The translations under genes and the position numbers were made by a program. This document shows positions 5,676 to 14,161 of a stretch of DNA of 24,915 nucleotides, piece by piece (the stretch's first letter is position 1; the number at the start of each line of letters is the position of its first letter). The stretch spans positions 1-24,915 of the forward strand of contig JADGRT010000005.1 of NCBI GenBank assembly GCA_017880715.1, given 5' to 3'. Source of the DNA: Verrucomicrobiia bacterium. Its GTDB lineage: Bacteria > Verrucomicrobiota > Verrucomicrobiia > Limisphaerales > UBA1319. The notes below the pieces were generated by a model that saw nothing but the letters and a program-made list of their open reading frames with translations, had not been told where the DNA came from and did no database searches.

Positions 5676-7634
5676 ATGATTACGGCGGTGCAAAGGCGAC
5701 GGATGTGGGCGATGAAGGGACTGCTGGCGCTGGCCTTTTTAGGGCTGGGTTTTCGGCTGGTGGACTTGCAGGTGCTGCGTCATGACCGGCTTTCGCAACT
5801 GGCCAAGGACTACACGCAACGCACCTTTTTTTTTAAGCCGCATCGGGGCGACATTCGAGATCGCCGGGGCAACTTGCTGGCGACCAGCGTGCCGGTGAAG
5901 ACCCTCTGTGCGGATCCCACGCTGATCAAGCATCCGGGGGGCGATTACTGCGACGAAGTGGGACAGGCGCTGGCTCCGTTGTTGAGCTTAAACCAGGCCG
6001 ATTTGGTGCCGCGGCTGCAACCGCGCTATCAATTGAATGAACAGGGGCAGGTGGTGACCCATACGAACGGCCTTCCGGTGATGAATCGTTACGTGGTGTT
6101 GAAGCGGAAAGTGAGCCTGGATCAATGGCTGCAGGTGACGCAGGCGATGTTCCAGCTCTCCACGCAGGCAATGGCGAGGGCTCAGGCGGCGGCCAAGAAC
6201 CAGGGCCGCAAGCTCAAGTTGGCCGAGCAAAACTATTATATCGGCCTGGGGTCGAAAGCGATTTTCGCGGAGGACGATCAAGAGCGGGTCTATCCGCAAC
6301 AACGCCTGGCGAGCCATGTCTTGGGTCACGTGGGCGCCGGGGAGCGCCCGGTCGGCGGCCGGGACTATTTGGAAATGATCGGCATGGATGGGGTGGAGTT
6401 GACGCTGAATCCGGCCTTGGTGGGCGTGCCGGGATGGCGTCGCACCGAGATCGATAGAAAACAGCGCGAGGTGGTGGCGCATCGGGATCAGGATGTGGCG
6501 CCGCGAAACGGATTGAACGTGGTGTTGACCCTGGATGCCCGCATCCAGGAAATGGCCGAAGAGGTGTTGGAAGAGGCGATGCAGAAACACCATCCTATCA
6601 GCGCCTCGGCGATTGTGATGGAACCCCGCACGGGATCCATATTGGCGATGGCTACGCTCCCGAATTTCAACCCGAACCAACCGAACCTCTCACCCATGGA
6701 CGCCTTGCGCAACCGGGTGGTGACCGATTTGGCCGAGCCGGGTTCGACTTTCAAGATTGTGGTTGTCACCGGGGCATTGAACGAAGGATTGGTCCGGTTG
6801 GAGGAGGTGTTCGATTGCGAGCAGGGACTATTCCATTTTCACGGGAAACCCCTGCGTGATCATGAGCGTTTCGGGAATCTGACGGTGGAACAGATCATCA
6901 CCAAATCTTCCAACATCGGCGCGGCCAAGATCGGCATCAAGATGGGGCCGGATTTGTTGCGGCGATACATCCGCCAGTTCGGGTTTGGCGAACGGAGCGG
7001 AATCCCCCTGGTAGGCGAGCGGTTGGGCACGGTCAAAATGGTGAAGAATTGGGACAAACTGTCGATCTCGCGCATTCCGATGGGACAGGAGGTGGACGTG
7101 ACTCCGCTGCAGATGGTCATGGCCATGGGCGCGCTTGCCAATGGCGGGATGCTGATGCGGCCCATGCTCATCGACCGGATCGAGGACGAGCAGGGGCGGA
7201 CGGTGGCGAAGTACCAACCGCAGGCGGCGCGCCGGGTTTGTCGTGAGGAGACGGCGCAGTTAATGGTCAGGGCGCTCAAGACCGTGGTCGCAACCAACGG
7301 CACGGCGAGCAAGGCGCGATTGGAGAATTATGCGGTGGCGGGCAAAACCGGGACGGCTCAAAAGGTCATTGGCGGGGTTTATGCGCCCGACAAGTATTTT
7401 TCCTCGTTTGTCGGATTTTTCCCGGCGGAACGTCCGGAATTGTGCATTTTGGTGGTGTTGGACGAGCCAGAGAGGAAGCGGGGGTATTATGGCGGCCAGA
7501 TTGCGGCCCCGATTTTTGCGGCGCTTGCCGAGCGCGCGGCCAACTACCTGGGCATTCAACCCGACCGCGCCACCGAGGATTCGCCGTTGACAAGCGGGAT
7601 GACCAACAAGCTGGCCGCGGCGGCGGCGAATTGA
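5676..7634 (+). CDS. ftsI: Class B penicillin-binding protein, septal transpeptidase FtsI (PBP3-like)
   Basis: FtsI crosslinks septal peptidoglycan as the partner of FtsW. The 652-residue protein has a basic N-terminus and one membrane helix at about 13-30. A pedestal domain begins with the conserved HRGDIRDRRGNLLA stretch. The C-terminal transpeptidase domain has all three active-site motifs: STFK at 357-360 (nucleophile Ser357), SSN at 411-413 and KTGT at 557-560. No PASTA domain is present. The pedestal is somewhat long, with an Ala/Gln-rich helix near residues 150-185. Its place right after ftsL and before murE is the classic ftsI slot. Confidence 0.95.
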   Translation: MITAVQRRRMWAMKGLLALAFLGLGFRLVDLQVLRHDRLSQLAKDYTQRTFFFKPHRGDIRDRRGNLLATSVPVKTLCADPTLIKHPGGDYCDEVGQALAPLLSLNQADLVPRLQPRYQLNEQGQVVTHTNGLPVMNRYVVLKRKVSLDQWLQVTQAMFQLSTQAMARAQAAAKNQGRKLKLAEQNYYIGLGSKAIFAEDDQERVYPQQRLASHVLGHVGAGERPVGGRDYLEMIGMDGVELTLNPALVGVPGWRRTEIDRKQREVVAHRDQDVAPRNGLNVVLTLDARIQEMAEEVLEEAMQKHHPISASAIVMEPRTGSILAMATLPNFNPNQPNLSPMDALRNRVVTDLAEPGSTFKIVVVTGALNEGLVRLEEVFDCEQGLFHFHGKPLRDHERFGNLTVEQIITKSSNIGAAKIGIKMGPDLLRRYIRQFGFGERSGIPLVGERLGTVKMVKNWDKLSISRIPMGQEVDVTPLQMVMAMGALANGGMLMRPMLIDRIEDEQGRTVAKYQPQAARRVCREETAQLMVRALKTVVATNGTASKARLENYAVAGKTGTAQKVIGGVYAPDKYFSSFVGFFPAERPELCILVVLDEPERKRGYYGGQIAAPIFAALAERAANYLGIQPDRATEDSPLTSGMTNKLAAAAAN

Positions 7635-7640
7635 ATTTGC

Positions 7641-9140
7641 GTGACCATGCATCTTAAACAACTGATGGCCGGGTTAGGGGCGGTGAGCGTCGAGGGATCG
7701 CTCGACCGCGAGGTCACGGGGATTGCGTACGATTCCCGCCGGCTCACCCCGGGCATGCTGTTTGTGGCGGTTCCCGGCCGCAATGTGGACGGTCATGACT
7801 TCATCAATAACGCGTTGGAGCGCGGCGCGGTGGCGGTGGTTTGCGAGCGGAACGGGTTTATGCCGCAGCGGGCGACGAAAATCAAGGTGGCCGACGCGCG
7901 GGAGGCGCTGGCGCAGTTGTCGGTGGCATTTTATCAGAATCCGAGTTCGAAACTGAAAGTCATCGGGGTCACGGGCACCAACGGCAAGACCACGGTGGCC
8001 TTCATGGTGAAGCACATCCTCGAAACGGCGGGGATCAGGACCGGCCTGCTGGGGACGATCCGTTATGAAATTGGCGACCGGGTGATTCCCGCCCAGCGGA
8101 CCACGCCGGAGGCGCTGGAAGTGCAGCAGATGATGGCGCAGATGCTCAAGGCCGGGTGTCAGGCGTGCGTGATGGAAGTCAGCTCGCACGCGTTGGAGCA
8201 GAAGCGCGTGCAGGGGGTGGAGTTCGATGTCGCGATTTTCACCAACCTGACCCAGGACCACCTGGATTATCACGGCACGATGGACCGGTATTACGCCGCC
8301 AAGAAAAAACTATTCACGCAGCCGTCGGGCGGCAAGAAGCGCGCGGCCGTGATCAATATTGACGATGCGTTTGGGACGCGGCTCGCGCAGGACCATCCAT
8401 ACCAGGTGCGGTTGACCTATGGCATTGACCAGGCCGCCGAACTGCGCGCGACGAGCATTCAACTGGGGCGCGAGGCGACGCGCATGACGGTGGAGACGCC
8501 CCGCGGGCGCTTTTCGTGCGCGCTGCCCTTGATTGGCCGGCACAATGTTTATAACGCCCTGGCGGCGGTGGGGGCCGGCTTGGTTTTGGACGTGAGTTTG
8601 GAGAATATTCAGCGGGCCGTGCCAACGTCCCCGCCGGTGCCGGGCCGGTTGGAAAACGTGGCGCTGGGCCAGCCCTTTGCGGTGCTGGTGGATTATGCGC
8701 ACACGGATGATGCCTTGCTGAACGTTTTGAAAACGCTGCGCGAAATCACGCCGGGCCGGCTGCTGCTGGTGTTCGGCTGCGGCGGCAGCCGGGACAAGGG
8801 CAAGCGGCCCAAGATGGGGGCCGTCGCCGCGAAATGGGCCGACCACAGCATCATTACCAGCGATAATCCGCGCAAGGAATCGGCGGCGGCGATCGCGTCG
8901 CAGATCGAGGCGGGATACCGTTCGGTGCGTTCGGATGGCTGTCGGGTCGAGTTGGATCGGCGCCGGGCGATCGAGGAGTCGATCCGCTCGGCCGCGGCCG
9001 GGGACACCGTGCTGATTGCGGGCAAGGGGCATGAGACCTACCAGGAATTTGAAGACACGGTGGTGCCGTTCGACGATGGGGCTCACGCGCGGGAAACCCT
9101 GGAGACGCTGGGCTATGGCGCCGGCAAGGCCAAGGGTTGA
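7641..9140 (+). CDS. murE: UDP-MurNAc-tripeptide synthetase MurE (meso-DAP-adding type)
   Basis: MurE adds the third amino acid to UDP-MurNAc-L-Ala-D-Glu in the cytoplasm, using ATP. Of the 499 residues, the N-terminal domain holds VTGIAYDSRRLTPGMLFVA. The ATP-binding loop is GTNGKTT at 112-118, followed by TTPEA and MEVSSHAL. The DNPR motif at 408-411 is the established marker of enzymes that add meso-diaminopimelate; lysine-adding enzymes differ here. The GHETYQ segment is near the C-terminus. The start may be GTG 7641 or ATG 7647, two codons later. It lies 6 nt after ftsI and overlaps or abuts murF. Confidence 0.95.
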   Translation: MTMHLKQLMAGLGAVSVEGSLDREVTGIAYDSRRLTPGMLFVAVPGRNVDGHDFINNALERGAVAVVCERNGFMPQRATKIKVADAREALAQLSVAFYQNPSSKLKVIGVTGTNGKTTVAFMVKHILETAGIRTGLLGTIRYEIGDRVIPAQRTTPEALEVQQMMAQMLKAGCQACVMEVSSHALEQKRVQGVEFDVAIFTNLTQDHLDYHGTMDRYYAAKKKLFTQPSGGKKRAAVINIDDAFGTRLAQDHPYQVRLTYGIDQAAELRATSIQLGREATRMTVETPRGRFSCALPLIGRHNVYNALAAVGAGLVLDVSLENIQRAVPTSPPVPGRLENVALGQPFAVLVDYAHTDDALLNVLKTLREITPGRLLLVFGCGGSRDKGKRPKMGAVAAKWADHSIITSDNPRKESAAAIASQIEAGYRSVRSDGCRVELDRRRAIEESIRSAAAGDTVLIAGKGHETYQEFEDTVVPFDDGAHARETLETLGYGAGKAKG

Positions 9141-10540
9141 TCCCTGGCGGATTGATTTTTGTGGAATCGCGTTCTTTGAAATACCTGGCCGAGGCGTGTG
9201 GCGGCCGGTTGGCGCAGGGGATGCTGAATACCGCGGTGGCGCGGATCAATACGGATTCACGGCGGATCGAGCGGGGCGATTGTTTTCTGGCGTTGCCGGG
9301 CGAACGCTTTGACGGTCATGATTTTGTCTCCGAAGCGGCGCGGCAGGGGGCGGCCGCCGTGGTGGTGCAAGCCGGGCGCGTGCCGACGCTGCCCGAGGCG
9401 TGCGCTGTCCTGGTTGTGGACAACACGCGTTGCGCTTTGGGACAGATCGCGGCGCGGTACCGGCGGGATTTTGAGCTGCCGGTGGTGGCGGTCGGGGGTT
9501 CCAACGGAAAAACGACCACCAAGGAACTGCTGGCGTCGGTGTTGCAGCAGAAATGGGTGACGCTCCGCAGCGAAGCCAGCTTCAACAACGATGTGGGTGT
9601 GCCGCTGACCCTGCTGAACCTGGAGCGAAGACATCAGGTGGCAGTGTTGGAAGCAGGGACCAATCACCCGGGCGAACTGGCGCCGCTGGTGCGCATGATT
9701 CAGCCGCGCTGGGGCGTTGTCACCAGCCTGGGGCGCGAACATCTGGAATTTTTTGGCGGTTTGAAAGGCGTGGTTGAAGAGGAAGGCTGGCTGGCCGAGT
9801 TGCTCCCGCCGGATGGCCGGTTGTGGGTGAATGGCGACAGCCCCGGCATGGACGAGTTGACTCGGCGGGCGCGCGCCACGGTGGCGCGGGTCGGTTTCGG
9901 TTCGCAGAACGATTGGCAGGCGACCCTGATGGGGATGGACGAAACGGGAATCCGCTTTGCGGTGCGGTCGCCCCGGGCTGAATTTGCCGGAGAATACCGG
10001 GTGGGGTTGCTGGGACGACATCAGGTGACCAACGCCTTGCTGGCCGTGGCGGTAAGCGCCGAATTGGGGCTGAGCCGGGCCGAGGTTGAACGGGGGTTGC
10101 AGGAAGGCAAGCCCGCCCGGATGCGGATGCAACTATGGAAAGCCGGCGGCGTGAGCGTGTTGGATGACGCCTACAACGCGAATGCGGATTCGATGCTGGC
10201 GGCGCTGCAAACGCTGGCCGATCTGGCGGGCGGCGGGCGGAAGATTGCGGTGCTGGGCGAGATGAATGAACTGGGCGCCGCCAGCGAGGCGGCCCATCGG
10301 GAAGTGGGACAGCGCGTGGCGGCACTGGGGATCGCCCGGTTGTTTGCGGTGGGCCGGATGGCGCCGGTTTTAGGGGCGGCGGCGCGAATGGCGGGCCTGG
10401 ATGCCGTTGGCGAGTTCGAATCGGTGGCAGCGGCGGGGGAGGCGGTGCGCGGCTTTTTGCAGCCGGGTGATTGGGTGTTGATCAAGGCGTCACGGGCGGC
10501 GCGGTTGGAACGGATCAGCGAAGTGTTGCGAGCGGTTTAA
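9137..10540 (+). CDS. murF: UDP-MurNAc-tripeptide:D-Ala-D-Ala ligase MurF
   Basis: MurF attaches the D-Ala-D-Ala dipeptide made by Ddl to complete UDP-MurNAc-pentapeptide. Counting from TTG 9137 (467 aa), the N-terminal domain has INTDSRRIERGDCFLAL, and the P-loop GGSNGKTTT is at 120-128. The SFNNDVGVPLTLL signature follows, then VLEAGTNHPGEL, and the C-terminal domain has VLDDAYNANADSM and the VLGEMNELG strand. TTG 9137 overlaps the murE stop by 4 nt. GTG 9161 is a reasonable alternative, with GGCGG at 9146-9150 and a shorter, more usual N-terminus. The murE-murF-mraY-murD order is conserved in dcw clusters. Confidence 0.94.
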   Translation: MIPGGLIFVESRSLKYLAEACGGRLAQGMLNTAVARINTDSRRIERGDCFLALPGERFDGHDFVSEAARQGAAAVVVQAGRVPTLPEACAVLVVDNTRCALGQIAARYRRDFELPVVAVGGSNGKTTTKELLASVLQQKWVTLRSEASFNNDVGVPLTLLNLERRHQVAVLEAGTNHPGELAPLVRMIQPRWGVVTSLGREHLEFFGGLKGVVEEEGWLAELLPPDGRLWVNGDSPGMDELTRRARATVARVGFGSQNDWQATLMGMDETGIRFAVRSPRAEFAGEYRVGLLGRHQVTNALLAVAVSAELGLSRAEVERGLQEGKPARMRMQLWKAGGVSVLDDAYNANADSMLAALQTLADLAGGGRKIAVLGEMNELGAASEAAHREVGQRVAALGIARLFAVGRMAPVLGAAARMAGLDAVGEFESVAAAGEAVRGFLQPGDWVLIKASRAARLERISEVLRAV

Positions 10541-10554
10541 CGGAAGACGGCGGT

Positions 10555-11703
10555 GTGCTGTATTATTTAAGTCAATATTTGCTGGCGGCGGCGGCCGGGA
10601 CCGAATGGGGCGAATACTTGTCGCCGTTGCGAGTGTTTCGGTACATCACGTTTCGGACGGCGGGTGCGGCGGTGACCGCGCTGTTGTTGAGTTGGTGGCT
10701 CGGACCCAAAGTGATCGGCTGGCTGAAGGAACTGAAGTTTGGGCAAGACTATAAGGACAAGGCCGAGGAAGCGGGTGAGCTGAAGGGGCGGACATCGATG
10801 AAGCAGGGGACGCCGACGATGGGCGGGGTCATGATCGTGACGGTGCTCGATATCACGGCGTTGCTGTGGGCTCAGTGGAATCCGTTTATATTGCTGACAC
10901 TCACTGCGGTGCTGGTGCTGGCGGGGCTGGGGTTTTACGACGATTTTGTGAAGATTACCGAACAGAGCGGCCGCGGGGCCAAATCCCGGATCAAACTGTG
11001 GGTGCAGACGCTGCTGGCGACGTTTGTGGCGGTGTACCTCTGGCAGTTTCCGCCGACGAGCCGGCTGATAACCGACATTATGGTGCCGTTTTACAAATAC
11101 CCGGTGATGACCGGCGCGGTGGTGACGGGCTTGGCGATCGCCGTGCTGGCGATCGTAGGCAGCTCGAATGCGGTCAATTTGACGGACGGATTGGACGGCC
11201 TGGCGATCGGCTGCACGGTGATCGTGTCCTTTGTTTTTCTGGTTTTGACCTACGTAGCCGGGCACTCGAGGATTTCCGCGTACCTGCAGGTTCCCTATGT
11301 GCCGGGGGCTGGGGAACTGACGGTATTTTGCGGCGCGATGATTGGGTCGGGTCTGGGGTTTCTCTGGTTCAACTGTCATCCGGCACAGGTGTTCATGGGC
11401 GACACGGGATCGCTGGCGCTGGGGGGGGCCTTGGGCATCATTGCGGTGTTGATTCATCAGCCTTTTGTGCTGGTGATTGCCGGCGGGGTTTTTGTGGCGG
11501 AGGCGGCTTCGGTCATGTTGCAGCGAGGCTGGTTCAAGTATACCAGGCTGACGCAGGGACGGGGACGCCGAATCTTTTTGATGGCGCCGTTGCATCATCA
11601 TTTCGAAAAGCTGGGCTGGCACGAGTCGCAGGTGGTGATGCGTTTTTACATTTTGTGCATTCTGTGCGCCGTTGTGGCGCTCAGCACATTAAAACTACGG
11701 TAG
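10555..11703 (+). CDS. mraY: Phospho-MurNAc-pentapeptide translocase MraY
   Basis: MraY is an integral membrane enzyme that transfers phospho-MurNAc-pentapeptide to undecaprenyl phosphate, making lipid I. From GTG 10555 the protein has 382 residues with about ten membrane helices. Key motifs are KQGTPTMGG near the first cytoplasmic loop, the catalytic Asp pair in FYDDF (129-130), NLTDGLDGLA (208-217), MGDTGS (281-286) and the HHHFE loop (347-351). GGAAG at 10542-10546 provides a Shine-Dalgarno for this GTG. The open frame extends back to 10471, but that part lies inside murF. Confidence 0.95.
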   Translation: MLYYLSQYLLAAAAGTEWGEYLSPLRVFRYITFRTAGAAVTALLLSWWLGPKVIGWLKELKFGQDYKDKAEEAGELKGRTSMKQGTPTMGGVMIVTVLDITALLWAQWNPFILLTLTAVLVLAGLGFYDDFVKITEQSGRGAKSRIKLWVQTLLATFVAVYLWQFPPTSRLITDIMVPFYKYPVMTGAVVTGLAIAVLAIVGSSNAVNLTDGLDGLAIGCTVIVSFVFLVLTYVAGHSRISAYLQVPYVPGAGELTVFCGAMIGSGLGFLWFNCHPAQVFMGDTGSLALGGALGIIAVLIHQPFVLVIAGGVFVAEAASVMLQRGWFKYTRLTQGRGRRIFLMAPLHHHFEKLGWHESQVVMRFYILCILCAVVALSTLKLR

Positions 11704-11738
11704 GGGAACCCAAACCATTAGCAGTTGGAAGGCCGAGG

Positions 11739-13166
11739 ATGTTAGAGATAGCGCACAAACGAGTTCTGGTGATCGGCCTGGGGGCGAGCGGGCGGGCGGC
11801 GTGCCAGTTGCTGCGTCAACGCGGCGCGACGGTGGTTGCGATCGACGAGGCCGACACGGCGGGTTTGCGCCAGGAAGCGGCCGCATTGGAAAAAATGGGA
11901 GTGCGGGTGGAGTTGCGCACGAAAGGGGCGCCGGAGGAGAGTTTCGATCTGGCGGTCGTCAGCCCGGGCGTGCCCTGCGCCGGGGCGTTGGTGCGCCGAG
12001 TGGTGTCGCGCGGCGTGCCGTTAATTGGCGAATTGGAGCTCGGATACGACCAATCCCGCGCTTCCTTCGTGGCGATCAGCGGGACTAATGGCAAGACCAC
12101 GACAACCGAGTTGGTGGCGCAGATGCTGACGCACACGGGGCGGCGGACCGTGGCGGCGGGCAACGTCGGTCTGCCCTTGTGCGCGGTGGCCGATTCCACT
12201 CCGGATTTGGATTACGTGACCTTGGAGGTCAGCTCGTTCCAGTTGGAGACCATTCGGTTCTTCCGGCCGGTGGTGGCGGTGCTGACGAACCTCACGCCCG
12301 ACCACCTGGACCGGTACGCCGACCTGGCTGCCTATGCCCGCGTCAAGGCGCGCCTGTTCGAGAACCAACGGCCGTTTGACTGGAGCATTATTCAGAGCGC
12401 GGCGCTGGCACGGTTGCGGGCTTTGGACGTGAGGCTGCCCGACCGGATGGTGACGTTCAGCGCGAGCGATCCGCAGGCCGACATCTTTTTGGACGGGAAT
12501 AGGGTTGCCTCTCGCTGGCCGCAATGGGAGGGAACCTGGCTGGACCTGCGGCAGGTTCGGTTGCGCGGTCCCCACAACGTGGAAAACCTGATGGCCGCCC
12601 TGGCGATCGGACGCGCCCTGGAATTGCCCCGGGACCCGGCGGCCGCCGCCTTGGCCGCCTACCGGCCGGCGCCGCATCGCTGCGAACTGGTGGCCGAGGT
12701 GCGCGGGATTCAATTCGTGAACGACTCGAAGGCGACCAATGTTGACGCGGTAATCCAGGCGCTGCTGACCGTGCGGGGAAAGAGTGGCTTGCCGAACGTC
12801 TGGCTGATTGCCGGCGGCAAGGACAAAGGATTCGATTATGGAGAGGCCGGTCCGCTTTTGAGCCAGCGGGTCAAGGGCGCTTTTCTGCTGGGGGAAACCC
12901 GGGCGCGGATCCAGTCGGCGTGGGAGCGCTTTGTTCCTTGCACGGCGGTCGATTCCCTGTTAGAAGCTGTAAACGAAGCGGCGCGTCGAGCTGTTTCGGG
13001 CGATGTCGTACTGCTGTCACCGGCTTGTTCGAGCTTTGATATGTTTCAAAACTACCAGCACCGAGGCGAAGTGTTTCGCCAGGCGGTGGCGGTATGGACT
13101 CAGCTCCCGTCAGCCGGCGGCGGCGGCGGGATAAAACCAGAAACCGATTTTGAATTTAAACATTAA
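11739..13166 (+). CDS. murD: UDP-MurNAc-L-alanine:D-glutamate ligase MurD
   Basis: MurD adds D-Glu to UDP-MurNAc-L-Ala. From ATG 11739 the product has 475 residues. The N-terminal Rossmann-like domain begins RVLVIGLGASGRAA. The ATP loop GTNGKTTTT is at 115-123, followed by LEVSSFQLE and the LTPDHLDRY stretch. The C-terminal domain has FVNDSKATN, GGKDKGFDY and LLSPACSSFDMF. GGAAGG at 11727-11732 supports this start; the longer frame back to 10866 only shadows mraY. The last 20 or so residues (a Gly run, then KPETDFEFKH) are beyond the usual MurD end and come from a GGC trinucleotide run near 13113, so the tail is probably not functional. Confidence 0.95.
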   Translation: MLEIAHKRVLVIGLGASGRAACQLLRQRGATVVAIDEADTAGLRQEAAALEKMGVRVELRTKGAPEESFDLAVVSPGVPCAGALVRRVVSRGVPLIGELELGYDQSRASFVAISGTNGKTTTTELVAQMLTHTGRRTVAAGNVGLPLCAVADSTPDLDYVTLEVSSFQLETIRFFRPVVAVLTNLTPDHLDRYADLAAYARVKARLFENQRPFDWSIIQSAALARLRALDVRLPDRMVTFSASDPQADIFLDGNRVASRWPQWEGTWLDLRQVRLRGPHNVENLMAALAIGRALELPRDPAAAALAAYRPAPHRCELVAEVRGIQFVNDSKATNVDAVIQALLTVRGKSGLPNVWLIAGGKDKGFDYGEAGPLLSQRVKGAFLLGETRARIQSAWERFVPCTAVDSLLEAVNEAARRAVSGDVVLLSPACSSFDMFQNYQHRGEVFRQAVAVWTQLPSAGGGGGIKPETDFEFKH

Positions 13167-13266
13167 CCGATTTTAAGCGATTTGTTTGCGGGTTTTCGCG
13201 AGAAAGGCCGCCGGCAAATCCGTGATAAAAAAACCAGGCAACAACGCCATCACCAGCCCCAAGAAC

Positions 13267-14064
13267 ATGAATACACCGAATCCACTCGTGCCCCAGGGAT
13301 CGCTTCTGGAGCAGCAAAAATCCAAAGGCAAATCCAACCTGTTTATTGCCGTGATCAGCATCCTGGCCATTCACGTGGTTCTCTTCGGAGGACTGCTGAT
13401 CCAAGGATGCAAACCGGAAACCAAGCTGCGGGACACCGCTGCCAACGAGACGCCCAATGCCATTCCGCAGCCGGATCCCAATGCCTACATCACCAATACT
13501 CCGCCCATCCCGGATATCAATCCGCCCGCGATGCCGGCGACGTATGCGGCGACCAACCTGCCCATGACGCCGCCGCTGGTGGTGACGCCTTTAGTGCCGG
13601 CCACGCCGATCGAGAGCGTTGCGGGCACGAAAGAATACAAAGTCGCCAGGGGCGATTCGTTCTACAAGATTGCCAAGGATCACGGAGTTTCCATGGCGGC
13701 CGTTGCCAAGGCCAATCCCGGCGTGGTAGCCACAAAACTCAAAGCCGGTCAAGTGATCCAGATTCCGGCCTCGGGCGCCACCCCGGCCGCTCCGGCATCG
13801 GTGGCGGGAGGCATGGAACCGGCTTCGCTGGCGACGGTTTATGCCGTCAAGCCGAACGACAACTTGACCAAGGTGGCCAAGTCGCACGGCACCACGCCCA
13901 CGGCGATTCGCGCGCTGAACCATCTGAAGACTGACCGGCTGAGTGTGGGGCAGAAGCTGAAATTGCCCGCGCCCAAGACGGCGGCGGCGACGGGCGACAT
14001 CGCTCCGGGCTTTCCGGCGTCAACGAATCTCACGGGCGCGCCTGCTCCGGGCGGCCGCATGTAA
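13267..14064 (+). CDS. Membrane-anchored protein with two LysM domains
   Basis: The 265-residue protein starts at ATG 13267 with a polar N-terminus (MNTPNPLVPQGSLL). One membrane helix follows at about 25-47 and ends in LLIQGC, so Cys48 could be lipidated; Gln at the -2 position makes the lipobox atypical. A Pro/Thr-rich linker leads to two LysM domains at about 124-168 and 190-236. Each opens with the typical YxVxxxD pattern and ends in a GQxxxIP/GQKLKLP strand. LysM domains bind GlcNAc-containing glycans, so the protein probably docks on peptidoglycan at the inner membrane face of the periplasm. It lies between murD and ftsW, which suggests a role in wall synthesis or division. An upstream TTG at 13186 is open but adds an unlikely leader. 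Confidence 0.85.
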   Translation: MNTPNPLVPQGSLLEQQKSKGKSNLFIAVISILAIHVVLFGGLLIQGCKPETKLRDTAANETPNAIPQPDPNAYITNTPPIPDINPPAMPATYAATNLPMTPPLVVTPLVPATPIESVAGTKEYKVARGDSFYKIAKDHGVSMAAVAKANPGVVATKLKAGQVIQIPASGATPAAPASVAGGMEPASLATVYAVKPNDNLTKVAKSHGTTPTAIRALNHLKTDRLSVGQKLKLPAPKTAAATGDIAPGFPASTNLTGAPAPGGRM

Positions 14065-14161
14065 GGCGTGGCGATCGGGTTGGCGACCGTTCCGGCTGAA
14101 CGGGCGGGCGGGCGATTCCGTTCGTCGTCCAGCGACGGGCGGTGACGCGGGCGAAAGATCC

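Noticed and set aside
1838..10132. Several long reading frames on the minus strand opposite rsmH, ftsI, murE and murF
   Set aside because: They are shadows of GC-rich + strand genes, rich in Arg, Pro, His and Gln, with no recognisable domains.
10866..11738. A long frame running into murD from within mraY, suggesting a larger fusion protein
   Set aside because: This part is mraY read in another frame; its translation is low-complexity, and a good Shine-Dalgarno and ATG for murD lie at 11727-11741.
13113..13174. GGC trinucleotide run and AACCGATTTT direct repeat near the end of murD as a possible mobile-element footprint
   Set aside because: The copies are too short, there are no inverted ends or target duplication, and simple slippage explains the run.
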